From the NCBI GenBank assembly GCA_964242735.1, contig CAXTAK010000001.1, positions 310,001-374,000 of the forward strand: a DNA stretch of 64,000 bases. The letters run 5' to 3'. This stretch comes from CADCUY01 sp964242735 (GTDB taxonomy: Bacteria; Actinomycetota; Actinomycetes; Actinomycetales; Quadrisphaeraceae). Positions 1 to 8,225 of the stretch are shown here, in pieces (position 1 is the stretch's first letter; each line of letters opens with the position of its first letter). A program made the position numbers and the translations under genes. The notes beneath the pieces are model-generated. The model made no database searches. It had not been told where the DNA came from and saw nothing but the letters and a program-made list of their open reading frames with translations.

Positions 1-72
1 GTGCTGCGGGAGGCCAAGGCCACCCCGGACCTCGAAGGGGTCCGCCTGCTCGGCCCCGTGATCGTCGACTGA
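1..72 (+). CDS. C-terminal end of an unidentified protein
   Basis: An open frame enters from the left edge and gives 23 codons ending in TGA. The visible residues include LEGVRLLGP and end in IVD. This is too little to name a family. A short GTCCC/GGGAC hairpin at 86-100 follows the stop and could end transcription between this gene and the convergent XdhC gene. Codon use is typical of the window, so this is probably the true end of a real gene. Confidence 0.55.
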   Translation: MLREAKATPDLEGVRLLGPVIVD

Positions 73-203
73 GCATCCCGGCGCGGTCCCCTCGCGGGAC
101 AGGGCCCGCGCGGCGCTGCCGCCGCCGTCGCCGCGCGGCTCGTGCAGGAGGGCGGCGGCGCTGCGGCGGCCGATGCCGAGGTGCAGGCCGCGCGGTTCGG
201 TGG

Positions 204-1313
204 TCAGCCGCCGGTCAGGGCGACAGCGCGCGGCGCCGGGGCCGATGAGCCCGGTGCTGAGGAGCGTCGGGCGAGCACCTCGCCCACCACGGCGACAGCG
301 ATCTCGGTGGGGCTCCGAGCGCCGAGGGCGAGGCCCGCGGGGGCGTGGAGCACCGCGGGGCGCTCGCGCCCGCCGAGGACGTCGGACAGCAGCGCTTCGA
401 CCCGCTGGCGCGAGCCGATCACCCCCGCGTACAGGAGCGGCGCCGCCCCCACCACGGCCGCGAGGGCCGACAGGTCGTACAGCCAATGGCGGCTGGCGAC
501 CACCACCGCGGTGCGCGCGTCGGTCGGCAGTACCCCCCCGAGGTCGTTCCCCGCCAGCTCGACCAACCGGGTGCCGCGCGGGAAGCGAGCAGGGTCGAGC
601 AGTCGCGGGCGGAAGTCGACCACCAGCACCTCCCAGCCGAGCTGACGCGCCATCCCGGCCATCTCCGGCGCCCCCGCGTCCGCCCCCACGTGCACCAGGC
701 GGACCGGCGGCTCGATCACCTCCCAGGCCACGGGCACCGCCCCGCCCGGTGTCGCCACGGTGGAGCGGCCCGCTCGCGGTCCCGGGGCCCGGGACCCGGA
801 CGCGCCGCCGAGGACCTCGAGGGCCACGTCCGAGGCCTCCGGCGCGGACATCTGCTCGGCGAGCCCCCCGCGCCACCGCCCGGCGCGCCACCACCCGTGA
901 GCACCGGCGAGGGGCCCGGCGGTCACGGTGATCAGGACCCCCGGCTGGCGGGTGGCCCGGACCTCGGCGAGGGCCTCCAGGCCGAGGTCCGCTGCGAGGG
1001 GCCCGCGCGGCTCCACCAGCACGTCGATCACGCCGGCGCAGCCGCTGCCGTAGCCCATCACGGCGTCCTCGGGCGCAGTGGTGTCGAAGCGCAGCACCCG
1101 GCTGCGCCCGCTCACCGCCGACTCCAGCGCCTCGACGGCGACCTCCGCCTCCAGGCAACCCCCGCTGACCCCGCCCACCGTGGAACCGTCGCGCCTGACG
1201 AGCATCCGCGACCCCTCACGGCGGTAGGCGCTGCCGTCGACCGCGAGCACCGTCGCCAGCGCACCCCCGACGTCGGTCTCGGCCGCCTCGCAGAGCAGCT
1301 CGTCCTCGCCCAT
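204..1313 (-). CDS. XdhC/CoxI family protein (molybdenum hydroxylase maturation)
   Basis: Encodes 369 residues from the ATG at 1313. The N-terminal third has the XdhC/CoxI signature: ALATVLAVDGSAYRREGSRM, then GGVSGGCLEAEV and a GYGSGC motif. The C-terminal half carries the Rossmann-type XdhC domain with LVHVGADAGAPEMAGMARQLGW and a YAGVIGSRQR segment. XdhC proteins bind molybdenum cofactor, promote its sulfuration and help insert it into xanthine dehydrogenase-type enzymes in the cytoplasm. The frame stays open far upstream, but that extension covers unrelated gene remnants, so MGEDEL is the sensible start. Its expected client enzyme is present only as a broken fragment immediately upstream. 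The gene may therefore serve an enzyme encoded elsewhere, or be on its way out. Confidence 0.82.
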   Translation of the reverse strand: MGEDELLCEAAETDVGGALATVLAVDGSAYRREGSRMLVRRDGSTVGGVSGGCLEAEVAVEALESAVSGRSRVLRFDTTAPEDAVMGYGSGCAGVIDVLVEPRGPLAADLGLEALAEVRATRQPGVLITVTAGPLAGAHGWWRAGRWRGGLAEQMSAPEASDVALEVLGGASGSRAPGPRAGRSTVATPGGAVPVAWEVIEPPVRLVHVGADAGAPEMAGMARQLGWEVLVVDFRPRLLDPARFPRGTRLVELAGNDLGGVLPTDARTAVVVASRHWLYDLSALAAVVGAAPLLYAGVIGSRQRVEALLSDVLGGRERPAVLHAPAGLALGARSPTEIAVAVVGEVLARRSSAPGSSAPAPRAVALTGG

Positions 1314-1364
1314 CGCCCCCCTCTCGAGCGCAGTGGTCCCGTGGTGCCGGTGGAGGCGCTGGCC

Positions 1365-1595
1365 CCCGTGCGCCCCCGCGGGCGTGTCGGGGACGTCGGT
1401 GCAGATGAGGCCGATCTGCGGCACGTCCGGGTGCACGGGCACGTGGTGCTCGGGTCCATGATCGCCCTGGTGCGCTCGTCGAGCTGCGTCTCCTCCGTCA
1501 GCGCCGTCCCCAGGCCCATGATGATGCCACCGCGGACCTGGCTCCCCGCAGTCCCGGCGGCGAGTGTCCGCCCGCCGTCGAAGGAGCCCGGTGAC
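1365..1595 (-). pseudogene. Remnant of xanthine dehydrogenase molybdopterin-binding subunit (C-terminal part)
   Basis: Reading the minus strand gives DGGRTLAAGTAGSQVRGGII followed by MGLGTALTEETQLDERT, which matches the region of large molybdenum hydroxylase subunits where a GG-(I/M)-xx-G-(I/L)-G-x-AL-x-EE motif occurs. After about 45 codons the homology jumps to another frame with HHVPVHPDVPQIGL and then D-x-P-x-x-AGA, again as expected for this subunit. So the C-terminus is split by a frameshift, and no N-terminal or central domains are found. It lies just upstream of the XdhC gene on the same strand, the usual operon position for this pair. Confidence 0.6.
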
Positions 1596-1654
1596 CCGCT
1601 GACCCGCGTCCTCCCGGTGGTGGCGTCGACCCCGACCCCGCACGACCGTGGTCC

Positions 1655-1845
1655 TCGGTGCCGGGGGTGGCCGGGTCGGTGGTGTCCGGGCGCAGGGCGC
1701 GCACGCCGGGGAGGTCGATCGTCTCGGGTCGCCGGGCGCTCGCCCCCGCGGTGGCTGCTCCCCGCTCGACGGCTCGGCGGGCGAGCTCCCGGCCCAGGCC
1801 GCGGTGGGCGCCGGTGACCAGCGCGGTCGCCTTCTCGATGTCCAC
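1655..1845 (-). pseudogene. N-terminal remnant of a short-chain dehydrogenase/reductase
   Basis: From a GTG at 1845 the minus strand reads VDIEKATALVTGAHRGLGRE, with the SDR cofactor motif in the form TGAHRGLG. It continues into ARRPETIDLPGVRALRPDTTDPA, the second strand-helix of the Rossmann fold with the conserved D-x-TDPA. Homology stops after about 60 codons; no NNAG, YxxxK or C-terminal half follows. It is a truncated copy, not a working enzyme, and belongs to the run of decayed genes that fills this end of the window. Confidence 0.55.
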
Positions 1846-2344
1846 GGCCGCGACCGTGGGCACGTGCGTCGCGCTGACCCGGCTGAACCCCACGTCTCCC
1901 TCGACACGGTCGTCCTGCTCGGTTCCACCGCCCGGTGCCACCCCGGCCGGCAGTGGTGGTCCGCGGCCGGGGCGATCACCGCGAGCACCGCCTGGTCCGC
2001 CGCTCTCGGGCACGGCGCCCGGCTCCTGCGCCCCGTGGTCGCCCGCCCGCGGGCGTGGCAGGTGCCGGACACCGGGATCGTCGCCGTCATGCTGGCCCTG
2101 ACGACGTCCCTGGCCCCCGGCGCCGCCTGACCGGCCCTCCCCACCACTGCAGCGCCGTGGAGGTCGAGGAGCGATCGGTCACCGACGCGGTGATCGCCGA
2201 CTCCGTCCGTGCAGGCCACCGGTGCGACCTCCGGTGGGTGAGCGCCGCGCTCCTCGCGGCGCGACCTGGCACAGGGCCAGCCGGATGCGGGCATGCGTGA
2301 TCTCGTCCGGTGGCCGATCAGCTCGGGAACGGTCGGGCGGTGCG

Positions 2345-2500
2345 GCCGGAAGGTCGATGGGGAGCAGGCCGGTGAGGGCGGTGCGGCCGGCGCCGGTGAG
2401 GGTGACGGCCCGAGAGGCGGGGGTGGTGCGGGTCCATCCCCGGTGAAGGAGCTGGTGGTGCAGGGATGCGCCGAGGGCCCCGGCGAGGTGGTCGTCGCAG
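2345..2500 (-). pseudogene. Remnant of an ArsR-type winged-helix regulator
   Basis: The minus strand here reads CDDHLAGALGASLHHQLLHR, then GWTRTTPASRAVTLTGAGRTAL and TGLLPID. The pattern CxDHLAGxLG-x-x-L-x-x-x-LLxRGW followed by AVxLTxAGRxxLxxLLxID is typical of the C-terminal half of actinobacterial ArsR-like DNA-binding proteins. There is no start codon or N-terminal HTH upstream in this frame; the sequence runs directly into another gene remnant. Confidence 0.45.
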
Positions 2501-2810
2501 ATGCCGCGCGTCGGCGGACGTCGTCGACGTCCGCGGTGCGGACGACGAGGACGTCGATGTCACCGGGCGCGGAACCGGGTGCACCTGCCTGTCGTCTCGC
2601 CCACGACCCGCACGGGTGGGCTGCGACGACGCCGGTGGCGCCGGTGGGGTCGCGTGCGACGACCACTGGTCCGGCGGTCCTGCGCACCAGGGATGACAGC
2701 GCGGTGCGGAGGGGGACGCGGGTCACCTGCGCCAGCTCCGTCGCCGTGCAGGGCCGGCTGGGACCCGACAGGGGCGCCACGAGGAGGCGCAGCTGGTCGT
2801 CGCTGCGCAG
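2500..2810 (-). pseudogene. Remnant of a winged-helix/nucleotidyltransferase-domain protein
   Basis: The minus strand reads LRLLVAPLSGPSRPCTATEL then AQVTRVPLRTALSSLVRR, a winged-helix N-terminus, followed by VVVARDPTGATGVVAAHP. It then jumps directly to CGSWARRQAGAPGSAPGDID and VLVVRTADVDD, which resembles the GS-x(n)-DxD active-site strand of MNT-type nucleotidyltransferases. The linker expected between the two parts is missing and homology is lost after the DVDD segment. I read this as a gene with an internal deletion and a lost C-terminus. Assignment rests on these motifs only. Confidence 0.4.
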
Positions 2811-2859
2811 GAGGGCAGCAGGGGCGGCCGCAGGCGGGTCCCATCACCGGCCCGGAGGT

Positions 2860-3690
2860 CGTCCACACCTGGTGCCGTGCCAGGCGCCCATCGCCCCGTG
2901 GATGGTCTCGGCTCCGCGGACGACGGCTCGTGGTGCTTCGTCGGCGGCGTGACGGTCGCGCCAGGCGGTGTGGCGGCGGATCATCGAGCCCTGCGCGGGG
3001 TGGCTCTCGTGGTCGGCGCCGGCGCGGCGCGTCCTGCCCACCCTCGCCCGCAGCGGCCGGCGCCCGCTGCCTGCCCGGGTGGGGCTGGAGGTCCAGCGGC
3101 CCGGACTCGTCCCCGCAGATCACCACGCCCGGGTCGCCCCGACCCGGCCTGACGTGACCGTCGGGGACCGCGGGCAGCTCCAGGACCCGGTCCTCCTGCG
3201 CCTCGTGGTCCGGGTCGGTGCTCTTCCACGTCTTCACGGCCCTGACAGGAGACGCCCCCGTCGTGGAGCAGGGCCCGCAGGCCCTCGTGGGAGATCTCGT
3301 CGACCACCCCCTCAGCGACCAGGGAGTCGCTCAGCTCCGACAGCGACCACGTCGAGGAGGGGAGGTCGTGGTCGACCGGACGTGCCGGGGCGATCTCCTC
3401 GATCGCCTGCCGCTGCAGGAGGGTGGACGTCGGTGGCCGACCCCCGCGCACGTCGGGGTCGACGACTCGGACTGGTCCGCGTCGGAGTCGCGCATCACGT
3501 CCTGGGCCCGGTCAGCACTGGTGGACGCCACCGTCGCGATCCCGGTCGCGTCCATGCCCTGCGCCGACAGCGACACCATCGGCGCCCGCGCCACGTCACC
3601 ACCGACCCCGACGAGCGGCGGACCAGCCGCAGCGACCGCTGACCCCCGTCCTCGGTGATCTCCCGCTCCCGCACGCGCTCGACCACCGCC
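2860..3690 (-). mobile_element. Decayed IS630-family transposase
   Basis: Pieces of one transposase appear in order across several minus-strand frames. First comes VVERVREREITEDGGQRSLR from 3686, then VVTWR and PMVSLSAQGMDATGIATVAS, which is the N-terminal HTH region. Next are STWSLSELSDSLVAEGVVDE and ISHEGLRALL. Finally MKTWKSTDPDHEAQEDRVLE is followed by VVICGDESGPLDLQPHPGRQ, the segment around the first catalytic Asp. At least three frameshifts separate them. The second and third catalytic acidic residues and the terminal inverted repeats were not found, so the element is dead. The right-hand boundary near 2860 is approximate. Confidence 0.65.
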
Positions 3691-3699
3691 GAACCTCCT

Positions 3700-4077
3700 G
3701 GGAGGAGGCAGGTGGGGACGACACCCACCGCGCGCCACCGGGCAGGCCGAAGTCCGCGGCTCGAGGTGCTCTGGCAGGGCCCGGACGGACCGAACCCCAC
3801 CCGCGCGACTCGCGGGCGGGAGTCCTGGACGCCGGCTGGTCGAGCGCCGCGGACGCCCCCGGGGTGCCGTGGTCCTCGGCATGCAGGGGAGCGCGCTCGA
3901 TCCACCGCTCGCCGCTGCCATCGTCGTGGAGGCGTGCCAGCGCTGCACGGGAGCGAGGCCCACTGGACCGCCTGCGAGGAGGGCGAGTCCCCCCGGGGAC
4001 CCTCTCGACCTGTTGGCCGGGGACGACGAGCCTGGAGCGGCGGTGGAGGTGGAGCCACCGGCGCAGCCGGCTCGCCC
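3700..4077. other. Intergenic stretch without a recognisable gene
   Basis: Between the transposase remnant and the stop codon of the GH2 gene I find open frames only as by-products of GC richness. None shows a family motif. It may contain the lost outer end of the insertion element, but I could not identify a terminal repeat. Confidence 0.4.
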
Positions 4078-6021
4078 TCAGAGGAGAGGGACGTCCGGGT
4101 TGATCCGCTCGACCGGTCGCTTCGGCCGGCGGTGGGAGCTGGTGTCGACGTGCTCTCCGAGCACGATCGACCTCAGTGTGGCGAAGGGGAGCTTGGGCCG
4201 GCGCTGGACGTCCAGCAGCCCGTTCGCCTCCTGGAGGGTGTCGGTGAGCTGGGTGTAGCAGAAACCGGCCAGGACGGGGCTGGACTGGAGGGCCTTGAAG
4301 AGGCCGCGCAGCAGCTCCTCGAAGTGCTCGCGTTCCGCGGCCGTCGCGTAGCCCCACGCCGTCCTGGCGGAGCTCGGGGCGTAGCTGATGCCGCCGAACT
4401 CCGAGACGATCACCGGCTGCCCGCGGTCTGCGGAGTCGAGCAGGCGCATCCGTCGCCCCAGGGGGCCGATGCCGCCGAGCATCTCGCTCACCGTGGCGTG
4501 GTCGACGTAGTAGGCGGCGAGCTCGGGTTCGGTGACGGCGTAGTCGTGCACCGTCCAGATGTCGGAGTCCGCGTGCTCCCACCCGTCGTTGCTGATGACC
4601 GGGCGCGACGGGTCGAGCGCCTTGGTGAGGTGGTAGAGCGCTCGGGCGAAGTCCAGCTGGGCCGGGTCGTGGGCGATCTGCTGCACTCCCCAGCTCTCGT
4701 TCAGGGGCACCCAGACGACGACGCACGGGTGGGAGGTGTCGCGGCGCACGACGTCGACCCACTCCCCGGCTGTGCGCTGCATCGCGGTGGGGGAGAACTC
4801 GTAGGCGCTCGCCGCCTCGCTCCAGACCATCAGCCCCAGGCGGTCGGCCCAGTAGAGGTAGCGCGGGTCCTCGACCTTCTGGTGCAGGCGCACGGTGTTG
4901 AACCCGAGGTCCTTCGCCACCTGCACCTCGTGGCGCAGAGCGTCGGCGTCAGGGGCGGCCAGGTGGCTCTGCGTCCAGTAGCCCTGCTCGAGCACCGCCC
5001 TGACGTAGCAGGGGCGGTCGTTGAGGAGCAGGTGGCCGTCGGCGAAGCCGACGCTGCGCATGCCGAAGTAGGACGAGACGAGGTCCACGCCGCCGCGCGG
5101 GTCGTGCACGGTGATGGTCGCGTCCACCAGCCTCGGGGTCTCGGGTGACCAGAGCAGCGACTCGTGCGCCTGGCCGTTGCGCTGGCGCGAGAGCGTGACC
5201 ACCGTCGTGGCCCTCCGCTCGCGCTGCTCGAGCACCACCCGTTCCAGCGCGACGCCCTCGTGGCTGAGCTCGACGGTGACCTCGACCGGTTCCGAGGGGC
5301 GCCGCGAGAGCTCCAGCGAGAGGGCCACCGCGCCTGCCGGGACGTCGGGGACCCACGTCACGCGGGTGAGGTGGGTGGCGGGGACGGCCTCCAGCCAGAC
5401 GGGCTGCCAGATGCCGCTGGTGCGGTGGTACCAGATGCCGTGGGGCTCCTCCTGCCAGTCCTGCTTGCCGCGGGGCTGGGCGACGTCCAGGGGGTCGTCC
5501 TCGGCGCGGACGACGAGGGACCACTCCCGTCCCCGGGCGGCGCCGGTGACCGCCCGGTCCGAGGAGCCCTCGGGCGGGCCGCTGCCGAGGCGGTCGGTGA
5601 TGTCGAAGGTGAAGGGGGTGTGCCCGCCCTCGTGCCGCCCCAGGAGGTGGCCGTCGAGCCAGACCTCGGCGCGGTAGTCGACGGCCCCGAAGTGCAGCAG
5701 CACACGCTCTCCGCGCGTGCCCCAGCCGGCGCGCTCCAGGTCCTCCCAGGTGAGGGTGCGCCGGTACCACAGCACGGGGTGGTGGCCGGGGTCGCCCACG
5801 CCCGACGCGGGCGACTCGGGCGGGAAGGGAACGATGATCTGGCGCGCGAGCCGCGCGCTCGGGTCCCACCACGGGGCGGCGCCCTGGCGGTCGTCGTCGT
5901 AGGCGAACTCCCACGGGCCGGTCAGGTCCGCCCACGCACCGCGGCGCAGCTGCGGACGCGGGTAGCCACCTCCCGCCGCCGGCGTGGCTGCCTGCTCGAC
6001 CTCGAGGACGGCGTCAGTCAT
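4078..6021 (-). CDS. Glycoside hydrolase family 2 protein (beta-galactosidase/glucuronidase-like)
   Basis: Encodes 647 residues from the ATG at 6021. A jelly-roll sugar-binding domain (about 25-200, with LTGPWEFAYDDD and WYRRT) is followed by an Ig-like domain (about 210-320) and a TIM barrel. The acid/base Glu442 lies in WVPLNESWG and the nucleophile Glu541 in IVSEFGG, both in the expected GH2 context. There is no signal peptide, so the enzyme should act in the cytoplasm on imported oligosaccharide or glycoside. It is transcribed away from a sugar ABC transporter and shares a gap holding two LacI-type operators, which suggests co-induction by the transported sugar. The exact substrate cannot be read from the sequence. 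The frame extends upstream to 6234 but that part overlaps the divergent promoter. Confidence 0.9.
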   Translation of the reverse strand: MTDAVLEVEQAATPAAGGGYPRPQLRRGAWADLTGPWEFAYDDDRQGAAPWWDPSARLARQIIVPFPPESPASGVGDPGHHPVLWYRRTLTWEDLERAGWGTRGERVLLHFGAVDYRAEVWLDGHLLGRHEGGHTPFTFDITDRLGSGPPEGSSDRAVTGAARGREWSLVVRAEDDPLDVAQPRGKQDWQEEPHGIWYHRTSGIWQPVWLEAVPATHLTRVTWVPDVPAGAVALSLELSRRPSEPVEVTVELSHEGVALERVVLEQRERRATTVVTLSRQRNGQAHESLLWSPETPRLVDATITVHDPRGGVDLVSSYFGMRSVGFADGHLLLNDRPCYVRAVLEQGYWTQSHLAAPDADALRHEVQVAKDLGFNTVRLHQKVEDPRYLYWADRLGLMVWSEAASAYEFSPTAMQRTAGEWVDVVRRDTSHPCVVVWVPLNESWGVQQIAHDPAQLDFARALYHLTKALDPSRPVISNDGWEHADSDIWTVHDYAVTEPELAAYYVDHATVSEMLGGIGPLGRRMRLLDSADRGQPVIVSEFGGISYAPSSARTAWGYATAAEREHFEELLRGLFKALQSSPVLAGFCYTQLTDTLQEANGLLDVQRRPKLPFATLRSIVLGEHVDTSSHRRPKRPVERINPDVPLL

Positions 6022-6051
6022 GGACGCATCGTGAGGGACGGGTGCCGGAAT

Positions 6052-6065
6052 CTGCAACGTAGCAA
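6052..6065. promoter_or_regulatory. Putative LacI-type operator 1
   Basis: CTGCAACGTAGCAA matches the perfect palindrome TTGCTACGTAGCAA at 12 of 14 positions. It lies just upstream of the GH2 start and upstream of a TTGACA box reading toward the ABC permease genes. A second copy with 12 of 14 matches lies 67 bases away. The likely ligand is the LacI-family protein encoded at 9746-10753; this is inference. Confidence 0.55.
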
Positions 6066-6073
6066 ACGGGTCC

Positions 6074-6102
6074 TTGACATGATCGGCGCGGCAGCACAGA
6101 CT
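6074..6102 (+). promoter_or_regulatory. Putative promoter of the sugar ABC transporter operon
   Basis: A perfect -35 box TTGACA (6074-6079) is followed after 17 bases by CAGACT (6097-6102), a weak -10. The promoter is flanked on both sides by the two palindromic operators, an arrangement suited to repression by DNA looping or by blocking elongation. Confidence 0.45.
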
Positions 6103-6118
6103 CACCTCCGCCCTGGGG

Positions 6119-6132
6119 TTGCTACGTAGAAG
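6119..6132. promoter_or_regulatory. Putative LacI-type operator 2
   Basis: TTGCTACGTAGAAG matches the palindrome TTGCTACGTAGCAA at 12 of 14 positions. It begins immediately downstream of the predicted transcription start and overlaps the ribosome-binding region of the first permease gene, so bound repressor would block both elongation and translation initiation. Confidence 0.55.
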
Positions 6133-6139
6133 AGAGTCG

Positions 6140-7270
6140 ATGATGACTAGCGTCACCGAGCGGGCGGCGAGCTCGCCCTCACGACCTGTTGCCGACCGGC
6201 CGCGGCCGCGGCGCGTCGCTGCCGACCGCAGCACCGTGGACGGGCTGATCTTCCTCGCGCCCTTCCTCCTCGTGTACGCGGCGTTCCTGCTCTACCCGGT
6301 GGTGCAGGCGTTCATCCTCAGCGGCTTCGACCGCGACCTGCTGGGGGGCACCTCCGAGTTCGTCGGGCTCGACAACTACGTCCGGATGCTCGGCGGCGAA
6401 GGGCTGGTGTGGACCATCGGGCACCTGTGGGCGCTGCGGCTGGCCCTGGTGGTCGGCGGCGTGGCGGCCGCGGTGTCAGGACGCCGCCGCTCCTCGCGGA
6501 TGCTGCTGGTCGTGGGCGTCGTCGCCGTGCTCCTCGCCCTCGTGCTGGGCGTCCACCCCGGCCCCGGTGGCGCGTGGAACGACCCCGCCTTCTGGGTCTC
6601 CTTGAAGAACACCCTGGTCTTCACGGCGGTGAGCACGCCGCTGCTCATCGGCGTCGGGCTGGCGATGGCCCTGGCGCTGAACACCAAGCGCAGGGGCACC
6701 GGGGTGTACCGGGCCGCGTTCTTCCTCCCCTACGTGCTCCCGGTCTCGGCCGTCACCCTGATCTGGAGCTACCTGCTCAACCCCGACCGCGGGCTGGTGG
6801 CCGGGTTCCTCGGACTGTTCGGCCTCGAGGGCATCGGCTTCCTCTCCAGCCCCACCCTCGCCCTGCCGGCGATCATCCTCACCACGCTGTGGTGGGGCGT
6901 GGGCTTCAACCTCGTGCTCTTCCTCGCCGGCCTGCAGGACATCGAGCCGAGCCTGTACGAGGCCGCGTCGCTGGACGGTGCGGGTGCCGTCCAGCAGTTC
7001 CTCAACGTCACGGTGCCGGGCCTGACCCACGTCTTCGTGCTCGTCGGGGTCAGCCAGCTGATCGCCTCGTTCCAGATCTTCGGGCAGGTCTACATCATGA
7101 CCAGGGGCGGCCCCGGCACCTCCACGCGCGTGCTCATCCAGCACATCTACGAGACCGGCTTCCAGGACTACCAGCTCGGCTACGCCGCAGCGGTCTCCGT
7201 CTTCCTCTTCGTCGTCATGGCCGTCGTCTCGTCCCTGCAGTTCCGTGCCCTGTCCGGGAGGTCCTCGTGA
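6140..7270 (+). CDS. Carbohydrate ABC transporter permease (MalF/UgpA type), with an internal insertion
   Basis: Encodes 376 residues from the ATG at 6140, preceded by AGAAGAGAG. It is an inner-membrane subunit of a binding-protein-dependent sugar importer. The N-terminal TM segment LIFLAPFLLVYAAFLLYPVV and the cytoplasmic EAA loop LYEAASLDGAGAVQQFLNVT are typical. Unlike most members (about 300 residues), it has roughly 70 extra residues after the segment FVGLDNYVRML. These contain two further hydrophobic stretches, one around WALRLALVVGGVAAAV and one around LLVVGVVAVLLALVLGV, before the family pattern resumes at FWVSLKNTLVFT. It overlaps the next permease by four bases (GTGA), so the two are translationally coupled. 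Confidence 0.92.
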   Translation: MMTSVTERAASSPSRPVADRPRPRRVAADRSTVDGLIFLAPFLLVYAAFLLYPVVQAFILSGFDRDLLGGTSEFVGLDNYVRMLGGEGLVWTIGHLWALRLALVVGGVAAAVSGRRRSSRMLLVVGVVAVLLALVLGVHPGPGGAWNDPAFWVSLKNTLVFTAVSTPLLIGVGLAMALALNTKRRGTGVYRAAFFLPYVLPVSAVTLIWSYLLNPDRGLVAGFLGLFGLEGIGFLSSPTLALPAIILTTLWWGVGFNLVLFLAGLQDIEPSLYEAASLDGAGAVQQFLNVTVPGLTHVFVLVGVSQLIASFQIFGQVYIMTRGGPGTSTRVLIQHIYETGFQDYQLGYAAAVSVFLFVVMAVVSSLQFRALSGRSS

Positions 7271-8175
7271 GCGCCCAGAGCACCACCCGCGCCCCACGCA
7301 CCGAGGCCGAGCGCCTCGCCGCCGAGCAGCCCGGCCAGCGCTCGGGCATGGGCCCGGCGGCCCGGAGCGCACGCCACCACGTCCTCGTCGGCCTCGCCGC
7401 CCTGCTGTGGCTGGTGCCGCTGCTGTGGATGCTGTCGCTGGCGCTCAGCTCCAACGACGCCCTGCAGCGCGCCGCCCCGAGCCTGCTGCCCTCGTCCCTG
7501 ACGGGGCGGAACTTCCTCACCGTCCTGGGGGGAGGTGACCTGGGGCGGTGGTTCGTCAACAGCCTCGTCGTCACCATCGTCACCACGATCATCACCGTGG
7601 TCCTGTGCGCCATGGCGGGCTACGCCTTCGCCAAGATCCGGTTCCGCGGCAGCCGCATCCTCTTCGCCGTGGTCCTCGGCGGGCTGATGGTGCCCAAGGA
7701 GGCCCTGTTCGTCCCCCGCTTCCTGCTCTTCGACGACCTCGGCCTGCAGAACTCCTACTCCGCGCTGGTCCTGCCGAACCTCGCCGCACCGCTGGGGGTC
7801 TTCATCCTCACCCAGTTCTTCTCCAAGGTGCCCACGGAGATGGAGGAGGCCGCTCGCATCGACGGCGCGGGCAGGTTCCGCATCTTCTGGTCGGTGATGC
7901 TGCCGCTGGCCCGACCAGCCATGGCCTCGCTCGGGATCTTCACGTTCGTGCTGACCTGGAACGACTACCTGTGGCCCCTGGTGGTCAACACCCGCACCGA
8001 GTGGTTCACGGTGACCACCGGCCTGGCCTCGTTGCAGTCCAACTTCGCCGCCACCACGAACCTGGGCGACCTCATGGCTCGCACCCTGGTCGGCAGCCTG
8101 CCCCTGATCGTCCTGTTCCTGGTCTTCCAGCGGCAGCTCATCCGCGGCATCACGCTCGGCAGCGGTGAGAAGTGA
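7267..8175 (+). CDS. Carbohydrate ABC transporter permease (MalG/UgpE type)
   Basis: Encodes 302 residues from a GTG that overlaps the stop of the upstream permease. It has six predicted TM segments and the EAA loop MEEAARIDGAGRFRIFWSVM near residue 195, where the missing or shared ATPase would dock. It is the second half of the heterodimeric channel. No ATPase gene is present in this locus. As in many actinobacteria, a shared MsiK-type ATPase encoded elsewhere probably energises the transporter (inference). Confidence 0.93.
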   Translation: MSAQSTTRAPRTEAERLAAEQPGQRSGMGPAARSARHHVLVGLAALLWLVPLLWMLSLALSSNDALQRAAPSLLPSSLTGRNFLTVLGGGDLGRWFVNSLVVTIVTTIITVVLCAMAGYAFAKIRFRGSRILFAVVLGGLMVPKEALFVPRFLLFDDLGLQNSYSALVLPNLAAPLGVFILTQFFSKVPTEMEEAARIDGAGRFRIFWSVMLPLARPAMASLGIFTFVLTWNDYLWPLVVNTRTEWFTVTTGLASLQSNFAATTNLGDLMARTLVGSLPLIVLFLVFQRQLIRGITLGSGEK

Positions 8176-8225
8176 CGACCCGCTCGTCCCGCCAGCTCAA
8201 CCCCACCCCCCACCGAGGAGCAACC

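Noticed and set aside
2100..2345. Possible further gene remnants between the SDR and ArsR fragments
   Set aside because: No frame shows a recognisable motif; any homology is too eroded to claim.
1313..2780. Reading the whole 204-2780 minus frame as one large XdhC protein
   Set aside because: Upstream of MGEDEL the frame runs through unrelated remnants whose homology is split over several frames.
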